This document shows, piece after piece, positions 24,001 through 36,100 of a stretch of DNA of 64,000 bases (position 1 is the first letter of the stretch; each line of letters opens with the position of its first letter). The notes beneath the pieces are model-generated. The model did not search any database, was not told the origin of the DNA, and saw only the letters and a program-made list of their open reading frames with translations. The stretch comes from Buxus sempervirens (Eukaryota > Streptophyta > Magnoliopsida > Buxales > Buxaceae). The stretch lies in NCBI GenBank assembly GCA_947561395.2, contig OX387184.1, forward strand, positions 39,980,766 through 40,044,765, read 5' to 3'. Both the position numbers and the translations under genes were made by a program.

Positions 24001-24278
24001 TTACTCCTTCCTTAATTCAATTGGAAGGCATGAAAAATACTCAAACTTCCGTGCATCACTTGTCAGCAAATCACCCGCCTTGATAAGTTGTGACATTTCA
24101 AGATCTGGAACCTTGGAAACCTCTTCAAATACTACTTGTGCACTCACTTTAACAGGCTCATTATTTAATGCTTTATCAATTGACTGGGCCATATGGGAAA
24201 CTGCAGCTGCCAATGTGTCACTTGTACGGCTTCTTTTCCTTAAAGGATTGCAAGAGTGATGCAGATGAAGGTGCCAGT
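24001..24278 (-). pseudogene. Harbinger ORF1 (Myb/SANT-like), C-terminal part
   Basis: On the minus strand the frame reads RKRSRTSDTLAAAV and then helical sequence to a stop at 24001 (ending PIELRKE). This is the usual C-terminal half of the Myb/SANT-like protein that PIF/Harbinger elements encode beside the transposase and that helps it bind the ends and enter the nucleus. The upstream part of the same gene lies beyond the LTR stack at 39487-39979. Confidence 0.75.
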
Positions 24279-26031
24279 TGTAATGCCTTGAATCCAGGTC
24301 AATGCAAAACAGGCACCCATATAACGCCCCAGATCCGGTTCAGCAACCAAAACCCGAGTGTCACTAAAATTTTGGGTCAAAACAAACTAAAATTTGTGCG
24401 GAATTTAAAACTGTTATTTAGATCAGAGTACTAATGGAAGCAAAGCTTAAAAATCTCAACAAATACAAATTTTATTTACAATATCATGATCTTTATTCTA
24501 GAATAACCCTAAATCATGATTACAATTCTACCCATGTGGACAGTACCCCAATCTTGATGATCTCTCCATGCATACCTGAAAAATATGTGAAAATGGGAGT
24601 GAGGTTTACATCTCAACAAGTAGCAAGGTGCATGCAATTAAACAGTATAATTTAAGAAATAGTCATGAGGTATAACGATAAACCAAAGCAAAAGCAATAA
24701 TCCAACTCCAAGTATACAATTTCAATATAAACGATAAAATATACATAAAACTACATGTGACATCACAGGACTCATGAAGCAAGATAAGTCTTTGAATAGA
24801 TATTCTTTATGCCATCATGTGTCTTATGAGTGAAGCTATTAAGACCTTTAAACTCGTATAACACTGAGACAAGAGGCGTAGTCATCGACTTATTGCGCAC
24901 GAAACTTACAAAGTTCAGCACATACGTCTAGCATGCAGCACCTGAATCAATACATGGAGATGGCCGCTTATCCGCACATACAGGGTATTCACCAACGAGA
25001 CTCGAAATGAGACCCTACAGACATGAAGACCCCCCAATGCAAACTAACTTGCAAAGGAAGCGTGAGCGCAAATGGGAGTGATCAACCCAAAATAAATATC
25101 CCTCCACTATCTAGCTTAGCCTATGGATCCATATACAGCTATGTCTACTAGACACAACTCACATGTAAAACAATTTATTCTGATTACGATTGATTACCAA
25201 TACATATGCAATATTCGTAAACCATGATCTCAAATCAATTATCATAACTCAATTTCAAGTGATATACATGTCTCGTTCTTCTTAACCCGAAATCAATCTA
25301 GTTGAGAAAACACAGTCAAAACCACGAATAAATCTCCAAACCCGATTCCATAAATACTGACGCACCCAAAACATAATTATTAACAGTTTAGACAGGTTAT
25401 AGTTCACATTCATGAGTAAGAATAAGATTCCTATGACTTGACTAAAACTTCCTTAATTAATTTACTTGTTAATGCTCAACTTCTGTATTTAACACCTAAG
25501 GTATTACATTTTGTAATTATTGTTACTCTTCACTTTCAGCAAATCACACAGACCCATTGTAAGCACCTCATTTTTGCACCTCCCAGAAGTGCCGGAAATG
25601 AAAACCCTAAAAGACAGGTCAAACCCTGTGGAGCAGAAATTGACTTTTTGGTCAAGCTTGAATTTACTGCTATACTTCATCCCAATGGATGGGAAATTCC
25701 GACACGGTTCCAACGCAACTGAGTTTGCCAGAACCGGAGTCCAGACGAAGAAGTTATGAGCCAGTCAAACCTTACGGAGCAGAAATTGACTTTCTGCTCA
25801 AACCCAGATTAACTGCCATCCCTATCCTGAAAGATAGGAAATCTTGACGCTGTTCTGACGCAATCAAGCGTATCAGAACCGGGATCCGGATCAGGAAGAT
25901 ATGAGCAGATTAAAATCTAGGGAAAGGTTTTGACCAGCTGCCCAAAAGATGAATTGGCTGCTTCACCCTATCCCAATGGATAGAAAATGCCGACTCGGTT
26001 CCAATGCAAATGAGTTTGCCAAAATCAAGGT

Positions 26032-27489
26032 TGTGCGCACATGGGGCGCACGATGTCAGTGCCTGGCTTTCCGTGGGTTTTTTGTTAGTTTTGGTGAGTC
26101 GTCACTGTTCATTGTTAAGGGTGTGAATAGTCACCCAATTCTTGATTTTTGATTTATGTGCATGGTCTACCCAGAGACTTTGGATAAGTGGTTCGGTTGT
26201 AACCCAGGGAAGTCCGTGGACACCCTAAGTTACCCCGCTAGATAACGGGTTCCCATTATACGGAATTTAGGCAAGTTGACTCGATTAACTTGTGTACCGG
26301 CTTCCCTAGAAGTGGATTGGTAATAGAGGATAGCTAACATGATATCACCCAAGAGAAAATTGCCAAAGAAGGGACTTGGGGGAATTAAGGGTACAATGGA
26401 GATACAAGAACAGGGGAACATGCTCCCCTAAAATGATCATACGAATGGCTCATCTACAACCTTTGGACCACCAAAATGACATCACTCTCCTTACATTCGA
26501 AATATTGAATTCCCCTTACCATGGGAGTCTTAAAAGTGCGAGGAAGTGATAGTGAAGTGGTGGAGAGGCAGTAAGGAAAACATGCTCATAGTAGTAAAAA
26601 TGAAGGATGCTCATCATGCCTTTATTTCAATATATGTGAGACAAATCATACCCACAAAGCTTAACCTGGTATTACCTTGTTTCCTGGGGGTGTGAGGATT
26701 CCTTAAGGGGCGTGGGCAGCAGCTAAGAGCCTTCCTCCACTCCACAACAACTCTCCTTCTCGTCCTCTTTGTTGATGAAAAGGGGAAGAGAAGATGAAAG
26801 GAGAGGTTTGGGGGAGAACAATGGGGATTTTAGAAGAGATTGGTTGGTTCTGAGGTGTATGATGTAGAGGGGAAGGGAAGGAAGCAGTAAAAACCGACCA
26901 ACTCCTGTTTACTGTTCGGATTTTCTACTTATAGAACACAGAGACAAAACCACATGGTATGTTCGGTTCGGCCACGTCTTTTCAACAATCATTAGGGGAC
27001 AAAATGGCGAAGGCGCAGACTGACGAAGTCGACCGCACTTACAGTGCGGTTGCTTTTCGTCCACCGTGTGCTGTGATTGGCTCGTGCAAACGGTGGCCAA
27101 AAAATCAACTGCACTCTATATGCGGTCGCTTCTCTCCCCCTTTTGGCTTGAGTTAACGGCTGAGGTGACCCAGCCGCCCACTCGGACGAATCATGCTCCT
27201 CTAATTTTTTATTATTTCTCATTTATCTTAACTAGTTTAATTAAGACATTTTAAACTTTGACTGATTTGCCCCTGGGACTGCTTTGCTCATATTTTTTCC
27301 ATCTGGGCTCCGATTCATGCAAACTTAATTGCGTTAGAACCGTGTCAGGATTCTCTACCCATTGGGATAGGGTATAGCAATCAATTTGGGCTCAGGCAGA
27401 AAGTCACTTTTTGCTCCTTAGGGTTTGACCTTCCTGCTGGGGCTTTCATTTTAGCATATTTTGGTTTGATCAAAATTTGGGTGCTTACA
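26032..27489 (-). mobile_element. LTR, family B variant (B2), inserted in B1
   Basis: On the minus strand it runs from TGTAAGCACCC at 27489 to GTGCGCACA at 26032, 1458 bp, about half the size of other family B LTRs. Flanks AAGGT and AGGGT form a near-matching 5-bp repeat. B1's own module reads on across the site when B2 is removed. Solo, no coding part. Confidence 0.75.
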
Positions 27490-27564
27490 AGGGTCAAGGT
27501 GAAGAACTTGTGAGTAGTTCAAACCCTAGGGAAAAATTGCAGAAAAGCTGCCCACGTGGTAAAC

Positions 27565-27760
27565 TGTGCCACCCACCCCATCTTTCTTTCTTAACCCCTA
27601 AGTAAACAAAAATAATATTAAGAAATGATGAAAGAGAGAGAGAGCACCACCACCACATCTTTCTTTCTTAACCCCTAAGTAAACAAAAATAATAATAAAA
27701 AAGTGATGAGTGAGAGAGCACCACCACCACATCTTTCTTCCTTAACCCCTAAGTAATTTT
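27565..27760 (+). repeat. Tandem repeat, about 75-bp unit x3, upstream of the B1 TATA box
   Basis: Three copies of a unit containing CACCACATCTTTCTT and TTAACCCCTAAGTAAACA, with AGAGAGAG between them. They lie directly before the B1 promoter, as expected for U3 enhancer-type repeats. Confidence 0.85.
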
Positions 27761-27765
27761 CTCTC

Positions 27766-27774
27766 TATAAAAGG
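27766..27774 (+). promoter_or_regulatory. TATA box of LTR B1
   Basis: TATAAAAGG in a C/T-rich setting, followed by a CT-rich leader (27800-27950). It is the best TATA box in the window and marks the probable U3/R region of family B. Confidence 0.6.
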
Positions 27775-28560
27775 AAGAGAGGGGTGGTTTTGGCTCCTAA
27801 CTAGAAATCTCTCCAAGCTCCCCATCTGTCTCCAACTAACCTCTCTAACCTTCTCTAGAACCCCTCTCTAAGCCATTCTTCTCTAAACCCTTCTTCACCA
27901 AAACCTCTTTCAAACACTCTCTACCCTCTCCCTCTTCTCTTCTTCCCCAACCTAAAGCCAAGGAGGAAGCAAGGAGGTGCTGTGGAAGTGAAAGAAGTCT
28001 CCCGAAGTGCTGTCCAACCTTCAAGGGAACTCCCACACTCACCAAGGAAGCCCTAAACCCCAAGGTAAGCCTTCTTGTTGGATTCTATTTAACATATATG
28101 GAAATGAAAGAAATGTGAGCATGTGTCTCTTTTTTACTATTCTCACTCATATGAGCATGTCTTGTAACGCCCCGAATCCGGGTCATTTTTTTTGACTCGA
28201 ATCAAGGCATTAACTTATGGTACATTACAATTAGCTCAAAAGATAGAGAATAAAAGAACTAAGATTTATCAGAGTGCTAGGAAGCTTAAATTATTCATCA
28301 GAACCTGAATCTTTCTATTACATTAATTAATCAAATGAAAGGCAACTACAATTTAACTAACTCTGAAATTTTACTAGATCATCTATCATTAATCCAAGAC
28401 AATAAATACATCTATATAAATATCCTACTCTTGTCTTCTAGATTTTCTAGCTTGCAAACCCACTATCAGTCTAACCCGAGGCGTCCTCTCTAAGATGACC
28501 TGAAAACAAAACATTTAAAAGTAGGAGTGAGATACGAATATCTCAGTAGGTAACACTATG

Positions 28561-31397
28561 TGTGTGCACGTCCCGTGAGGTGCCGTACTAAAATGGGATG
28601 GGGAATTGGAGTAGCCACTGCCTGATGGGGTGCAGGCAGACACCTAGGTGCCTATGAAGGCCTATTTGAATGGTCTGCGGCTTTTTAGAGATTCGAGGAA
28701 AGGTCTCAGTTACGTTCGGGGAAGTCCAAAGACACCCTGGCCCGCCCCGTCAGCTGACAGGTCCCTTGGGTCTCCCTGGTTTGAGTCAACTCAGTCTCAC
28801 CCTATTCCTAAGCCAACATGCTTTGTTGAGTCTGAGTGGGGACTGCCAAAGGTGTGGGTCCCCTTGGTCTTTAATTGATTTTATTTTTTTATTCATTTAG
28901 TGAAGTTGGTCGGGTATGGGCCTTGTTGGAAGGCCCACAATACCTCATTAGGTCCAAGTGGACCTAGGTCACTAAAAATGGGCTTAGGCTAACCCAATTG
29001 GTTCAATTTAATTACAACTGGGTCGGGTCAAATGGGTCTAGATTGAATAAAATGGGTTTTGGGTTGTTTGAAGGGCCTGGCCGCACTTACCTTGCGGATC
29101 AGGCATAACCGCAGAGCTAGTGCGGTTCAGGCCTGAATTTCGAAAATGGCCAAAATCTTATCATAGTTCAGTTCGCCGGCTTCCTTGAGACGTCCAAAAG
29201 TTACTGTGGGTCTCTGAGTAGACCCTCAGTGGTATTGATCTCTTACTTTAGCTCCAAATGTGCTTATGTTAGCAAATCATTCATACATACCCTAGCTCAA
29301 TCAGTAAACCAATACAAGAGGTAAATATGCACACTTGATCATGTATAAGAGTGATGATATGAAATACCTAAAACCAGTAAATGAAATAAGTCTACAAGAG
29401 AATTAAAATATGATTTAGAAAGTGAGTCGAAAACACTACAAGTGATCTAAAAAATATGTGTTAGTGAACCAAATAAAGATGAAACCGTAAAATCATATAA
29501 ATGTGCTTTTGATGAAGAAAAATTAGTTTAGATAGATCTAAAATACTACAAAGGAAAGCGTATGCATGAAGCTTATTTCCTAAAGAAACACATGAGATAA
29601 TCATGAATATAAATCCATGATAGAAACATATTAAATGAAATGGCATCTAATACTATTTACATAAGACAAAAAGAATACACTAAGGATGCCTTGACTTCAC
29701 TATAAAAACGATGTTTATGTGTTTATAAAATTCATTTTGTACTCTTAATAAGAAAAAGAAAATCTGATGGATGATGCATGGAGAAGAATAGTTATGTGAA
29801 TTCAAGAATGCATGGTCATGGAAATAAACCAAAAAGTGTGGAAACAACCAAACACATAAAGTAGCAAATGGCCTATTCTAAGTGAAGGGAAAGAGGGAGT
29901 AGAGAGTTAAGGTTACAAGGGATATTTTAGGAGGACAAACCCCTCATCTTAAGTGGAAAATAAATCAGCGACAAAAAGGTGATCTAAAAGGATCTACATG
30001 ACACTTGCTATATCAAATAAAAGCCCTCCTCCTCCCATCCTTTCATATGGAGATCCCCTTCTTACCAAGGGGATCTCATAGCATGCATAAAAGAAACAAA
30101 ATGGTTAGAATAAACAACAAAAAAACTAGTTTAGAAACCAAGAGAACACAAAAGGAAATATGATTAAAGAACTTGATTTCAATATATGTTGAATGAAAGA
30201 TTACAAAGATTCTTATCTCAATATTACCTTTACTTTTAATGGTGTGATGGTCTCCAAGCGGATGAGGACAGCAATCCGGAGTACCTCCATTGGCTCCCAA
30301 AAATCCTCTTCTTAGTTTTCTTGGTGGTGGAAATGAAGAGGAGGGAAGAAGGAGGTTGAAGAAGAATGAAACTTAAGATAGGGATGGAGGCTTTTGGATG
30401 ATGCGGGAATGGAAAGGGGGAGGGGTCGTATACTGGAGAGAGTGGAATAGATGGGAGAGGTGAGAGAGGTGAAGGGAGTAAAGGGGAAAGAGGGGAGAGA
30501 GCTTGAACCTACAGAGGAGGGGAGAAAAAGAGGGGGGGGGGGGTGGTCTTTTCTTCACCAAAGAATGGGGGTAGCCCCCTTTTATAGTGAAAAAAGTGAA
30601 CCAAAAGTAAATTTTAATCACACTTGTTGACCAAATTCTCCACATGGAGAATGCGTTCACCTTCTCCTTTTTTTGTTTTATTTTTATTTATTTTAATTAT
30701 TTGATATTTCAAATTATATTAATATTTTATTTAGATTTTTGTTGGTTTAAACGCATATGCGTTTTTAATTTTTCTTTTTATTTTTTATTTAGTTTAAATG
30801 TTTAGATATTTCTATTATATTATTATTTTATTGTTAGATTTTTTATTTTTGTACTTTCTTTAATTTTTTGCCACGTGTGCAGTTTTGCCAAAACTTTGAC
30901 AGACTATAACTTTTTCATCTGGTGTCTGATTTTAGCAAACTTAGTGGTGTTGGAATCAGGTCGAGATTCTCTATCCACTGAGCTAGAGTTTGGCAACAAA
31001 ATTAGGTTTTTAGCATAAGCGGGAAGTCGTGTCCGGAATCTTAATCTGCTCATATCTCCTTATCTGGGACCCCGATTCCGGCAAACTCAATTGCGTAGGA
31101 ATCGTGTCGAGATGCTTTTTCTACTGGGACAAGTTTGGACAGCTAACCCGGGGTTTAGCAGAAAATCGATTTCTGCTTTCCTCGGGTTTGACCAGTCTAT
31201 AACTTCTTCATCCGGACTTCAATTGGGGAAACTCGATGTCGTTAGAACCGTATTGGAATCCTCTATCCATTGGTAAGAAGTTTGGTGGTCAATTTGCACC
31301 CGATCAAAAAGTAAACTGTTTGACCCATTAGGTTTTGACTTTTACAATTAGGATTTTATTCTTTCATTTTTCGGGGTGCAAAAATGAGGTGCTAATA
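28561..31397 (-). mobile_element. LTR, family B (B3), inserted in A3
   Basis: A 2837-bp minus-strand solo LTR with a perfect 5-bp target duplication CTATG (28556-28560, 31398-31402). On the minus strand it starts at 31397 with the family B AGCACCTCATTTTTGCACC block and shows three copies of the U3 module (between about 31290 and 30890). It ends in the conserved 3' block at 28561-28870. It is the innermost insertion of the stack, so the most recent of these five. Confidence 0.88.
30530..30543. repeat. Poly(G) run
   Basis: About 12 G inside the G/A-rich part of B3. A small homopolymer, possibly of uncertain length. Confidence 0.7.
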
Positions 31398-32150
31398 CTA
31401 TGCATGAGGAAAATAGTTTATATATATATATATGGAAAATAACAGTGCTTTCATGCTCGGTAAAATAAACGAGTAATCACAGTCGATAAGATAAACAATT
31501 AATCACGATATAAAACCATCATCAAATTAGTGCTCGAAATGAAGAAAGTTTAACATGTAAATTCATTACAATTAGAAGAACAATTTGTCATAAATCACAA
31601 TCACCTGGTTTCCAATTTATTCTAATTTGTGTATTCCTAAGAACAATTCTACATTTTATTCATGATTTCATGATATTCAATTTTAACAGTTTAAATTAAG
31701 TCATAGCAATTCCGTTTAATTATGTCATAATAACACCTCATTTGAATCCATTATTGTCAGATGCATCTAATCAATCTATCAATCGGAGAACCAATCATGA
31801 TATCAGTAGTAAAAGCCAACCTTCAGGTAGTAGCCTACGTCTACCGTAGGATGTAAACACATAGCATCCACATATCCTTCGCAGGAGAATGCACATCTCT
31901 AAGACTACAGGTACCCCTGCAGGAGATAGCATTACTCGACCGCAGAATGTGAACATTTAGTATCTACCTCTACCACAGGAGATAGCTTCCTCACCTTCCA
32001 ATGGTAACTCACACACCCATCCCCCATGTGGGATGCAATTACATATAATCACATCTCCTTCACATGAGGTACCTCTCCTGTAGGATGCAATTCCATCGGA
32101 ATTACATCTACCCCACAGGAGGAAAATAAGTCTCTCCCGCAGGAGGTAAT

Positions 32151-32462
32151 GTCTCTGCCACCAAGCGGGTAAAGGTTTCCGCCACCAAGCGGGTATGGGT
32201 ATCCGCCACCAAGCGAGTTAAGGGTCTCTGCTACCAAGCGGGTAAGGGTCTCCTCTACCAATCGGGTTAAGGTCTCCGCCACCAAGCGGGTAAGGGTCTC
32301 CGCTACCAAGCGGGTTAAGGTCTCCGCCACCAAGCAGGTAAGGGTCTCCGCTACCAAGTGGGTTAAGGGTCTCCGCTACCAAGCGGGTTAAGGTCTCCGC
32401 CACTAAGCGGGTTAAGGGTCTCCGCCACCAAGCGGGTTAAGGTCTACGCCACCAAGCAGGTA
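32151..32462 (+). repeat. 24-bp minisatellite, 13 copies, in LTR A3
   Basis: Thirteen copies of a unit like GGTCTCCGCCACCAAGCGGG plus TTAA, varying at a few positions (GCCACC/GCTACC, GGTTAAG/GGTAAG). Reading frames on the minus strand stay open only because the unit length is divisible by three. It sits where other family A LTRs have unrelated tandem repeats. Confidence 0.92.
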
Positions 32463-32789
32463 ATATACAGATACATCTCTACCACCAAGCAGTTTATCAA
32501 AAAAACTGGCCACCAAGCCAATATACAAATAATTCTTATTCCAATAATATTTATAACGTAGTAGGTTCACGTTCAATTGTTAATCCAAAGTCTTGTTCAA
32601 AAATCAGTTCCTCAGTTTATTTATCATAATATTTTGTTCAGTACAGAAAAGTATGCCTACGTGATAACTCGATTCAGTGTTAAACAAGTATTTAATCATA
32701 TAGGAAATTTGACCCATAACACACGCGCTAAGGTGCGGATCTAATAGTGTATTAATTATATTAATATAAAATTTCAATTGATTAATGGT

Positions 32790-33150
32790 AAGGTGGGATC
32801 AATTTAAAGTAATATGAATTAATTAAGGTTTGGTTAAAATATCAAAAGTTATTAAGGTTTGGATTTAGTGGACTTAAAGTAATAGGAATTATTTAAGATT
32901 TGGTTAATATAGCAAAAGTTATTAAGGTTTGAATTTAGTGGAGGAGAAATTACGTATACAAATTAATTTAATTTGGGTTTAAGTATTAAAAATTTTTATG
33001 GTTTGGTGATGGTCAAAAAGGCAAATGAAAGTATTTAGGTTTTAGTTTTATTCAATAAAGTAAAAGAAGAATAATTAGTAATTATTCCTTTTTATTCAAT
33101 AAAGTAAAAGAAGAATAATTAATAATTAGTAATTATTCCTTTTTGATGGT
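32790..33150 (+). repeat. Two short tandem duplications in LTR A3
   Basis: A 75-bp unit (AAAGTTATTAAGGTTTG and TTTAGTGGA phrases) is repeated at about 32795-32945. A unit of about 45 bp (CAATAAAGTAAAAGAAGAA) is repeated at 33053-33145. Both are private to this copy. Confidence 0.75.
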
Positions 33151-36100
33151 AAAAAAAGGTTTGGTAATTTTTATTCCTTTTTATGTTTTGGCCGCCTACC
33201 TTGGTCTCCTAAGTGGCCTGGTGGGTGGCTATGCATTTACATAGATTATTATTATTATTTTTTGTTTTGAATATAATGGGCGCCTACTAGCACCTAGGTA
33301 ATGGGGGTAGGCGCTCCATACACTACGGCTAATTCCGAATATAAACAATGTGATTTCTCGTTTTCAATTGAGTTCTACGTATATATATACAACAATAATC
33401 CAATGAAATACACATATACATTACAATTAAGCATGCTTTTAAGATCAAACACGAAGAAAACACAAATCAACAATAAACAGGGTGTGTTACCTACCTCTAT
33501 TCGTTCAAGATCACCTTCTTCCTCCTCTTTCTTCTTTGTGTGGCTTTGATCTCTTCTTTCGCAGCAGCCCAAGTCCTTCCGAGATGAAGATCTCCCCGGC
33601 TTCTCCTTCTTCTCTTCTCCCTTCTTCTTCTTCCTCTTCTTCTCTCGGTCTCTTTCTCTCTCGTTTTTCTCTTTAGCCACCAGATACCCCAAAGAACCCA
33701 AATACGATTGGTCCCATATAAAAAGCCCTATTTTATTCTCCCTTGAGCCCACGCATCACACTACTATCGAGTTCTGTACTTATTCACCAATCAGATTTAA
33801 TAATGACCTTTAATCCACATTTACCTTGATATCTCACGATCCAACAGTCAGATTTGCCCCAAACTCCTAATCTCCACTATCAATGTAATCATATAATTAA
33901 TTTAATTACTATTCCAATTCCCAGTAAATCGTAATGACGATCGTTTATTTAATTTCTAATATGTATATACTTGGAACATATTGGTAATCCTCCAATACTT
34001 GGATTAATTCCTTATTTTTGAATTCCTTTTAGGTTTATCTAACTTATTTTTCCAATAATTAGATTTTACTTATTATATTATTATATTCAAAAATTCGGGG
34101 TTTTACATGTCTTTTTCCACTCTTTTTTATTTCCTCTTCATCTCTTCATGAAAATGAGCTCCCACAGTAAGGTGAAGGTTTAGTGTACAAAGAAAGGGAG
34201 GAGAGACCATGTTGGGTTATACTTGAATACACTTTACCATGCTCCCCCTATCTTTTCTTCTTATCATCTAAAGGAGAGCATGTTCTCCTCTCTCATGCCA
34301 CATGTACCTTTAAACCCCCAAAATCCTTTCGTTAATGACTCCTAAGGTGTCTTCAAGCTTACTTTTTTGGTTCCTTCTTTATCATGAAATATGTTGTATA
34401 AGGTTATAGCTTTGCATGCACTCAAGTGGCACACTCCCCATCCCCCTTAGCATAATCCCCATAACCATGTAACCACATGCCTTTTACCTACTGTTTTGGT
34501 GATTTCTATTTGCATGTCCCCCCTTCTTCAAGTACACCATGCACATGATCTACTTAGAAGCTATGCATGGTTTAGTTTTCTTATTACCGTCCTTGTTACC
34601 ATGAACACTACACGTCACCTCCCCTATCCACTATTTTGTTTGTTCACTGTGTGAAGTGAACATGAAATGTCATGCTTGTGCCTTGAATGCTTAGAAAGTA
34701 TGCTTAGGCTTTTTCCTCTAGTTTCACTCCATTTATGTGTATGCACATGTGCACAACCACACACACACTCTTAGTTATTGTTTTAATAGGTTTCATGCTT
34801 GGTTTAACTTATCACAATGAATGGATTGTTTGGTGGATTGGATGCATGATCATGGTTTGGTCATGACTTGGGCTTGGGCCTATCGGGCCCTAATTCCTTC
34901 TTTAAGGAAAGCCCACTTACCAAAGAGGGGGGGATCCAAAACCCTAATCTACAAAGTCTTGGGCTTTTAAAGCCTAAAGCCTAGGACATAGGCCCCAAGC
35001 CCATTCTTAGCCCAAGTGGAGATAAACATAATCAAGATAAAACAAATCTCAAGGCAACCCTTGTGCGGCCCACCCAATGGGCCCACAGACCATCCAGGCC
35101 CACCAAATAAAACTTAAGCTAATTCTTTGATAAAACCCCAAACAAAAGCAATTAAATTAACCAAAACCCTTAAGGGCTTTTAGAATTAGATCAAAGCCCA
35201 TCAAAAGGGACATGTGGGCTATGCTTAGCCCACCAAAGAATCCGTGGGCCTTTCAACAAGGCCCGCCCAATCAGACAGAGACCACTTAAATGAAGGAAGA
35301 TAAAATCAAGTAAAGGGGAACCACACAACTCGGGTGGTCCCCCCCATAGACTTGAATCAAAGAGTGCATATCGGATTAGGAATTGGGTGAGATAGAACAA
35401 GAGTTGACTCTGAACCAGGAAAATCCGTGGGACCTGTCACTCGACGAGGCGGACCAGGGTGTTTACTGACTTCCCCGGATTGTAACTGAGAGCTTAAACA
35501 GAATCTCAAGCCGCAGACCATCTAATAAACAAACATTAGGAACCCAGGTGTCTACCTGCACCCCATCAAGCAGTGGCGACTTCGAAATCTTGAATTTCCC
35601 AAAAGAGAGGCACGCACCCGCATGCGCCTCGAGTCAGCAATAGTGCGATCCCATGGATTGGGCGCGCACACACTCATATTGAAGCTTAAGAGTTGGTTCT
35701 AATTCCAAAATTTATGTTTAACTAAATCTAATCCTCTATTTCCAAAACCTGGTCCTTTAAGACACCCCATTGCATTCATTGTTCCAAATTACTAGTCTTA
35801 ATACCAAATTATATTCCATTAGTTCCTACACCTCAATTTAACTCCTATACAGGTATTACAATACTTAAATTACTAGGAAAAATTATTAATCATTAATTTA
35901 TACTTAAAATCCCCAAATTCTAAAATTTTGCTTAGGTCGCTCAGCATGGTCACTCAAGCGACTTGTTGAGCGCCTGTAGGATTTTCAGCAGAATTTCCAG
36001 ATTTTCCCATATTCTGATTTTGGGTTATTTCCTTGATTTTTAATTGTTCTAATTTATTATAATGAACCTAAATCACACCTACAACACCTTAGACTTATTT

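Larger units (their letters stand above)
28163..34107 (+). mobile_element. LTR, family A (A3), inserted in B1 and carrying B3
   Basis: Starts TGTAACGCCCCGAATCCGGG and ends TTCGGGGTTTTACA, with a perfect target duplication TGTCT (28158-28162, 34108-34112). Own length is about 3.1 kb after removing B3. It holds a 24-bp minisatellite (32151-32462), a GC island (33180-33315) and a TATA-like CATATAAAAAGCCC (about 33715). Solo. Younger than B1, older than B3. Confidence 0.9.
25558..35672 (+). mobile_element. LTR, family B (B1), interrupted by B2 and A3
   Basis: Starts TGTAAGCACCTCATTTTTGC and ends in GGGCGCGCACACA at 35672. The flanks CCCAT (25553-25557) and CTCAT (35673-35677) are a near-perfect target duplication within A1. 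Its own length after removing B2 and A3 is about 2.7 kb. The upstream part holds three copies of a roughly 150-bp repeat module. A strong TATAAAAGG lies at 27766 and a CAAGGTAAGC phrase at 28061. Solo; no coding region. Probably Ty3/Gypsy by its 5-bp duplication and size. Confidence 0.8.

Noticed and set aside
32049-32403. Repetitive protein (ETLTRLVA repeats) on the minus strand
   Set aside because: Purely the translation of the 24-bp minisatellite within an LTR; no start context or domain.
32151-32462. CRISPR-like array
   Set aside because: Units are contiguous 24-bp tandem copies without unique spacers, in a plant LTR.
33375-33752. Lys/Glu-rich 125-codon protein
   Set aside because: It is the antisense of a CTTCTT-rich leader inside LTR A3; low complexity.
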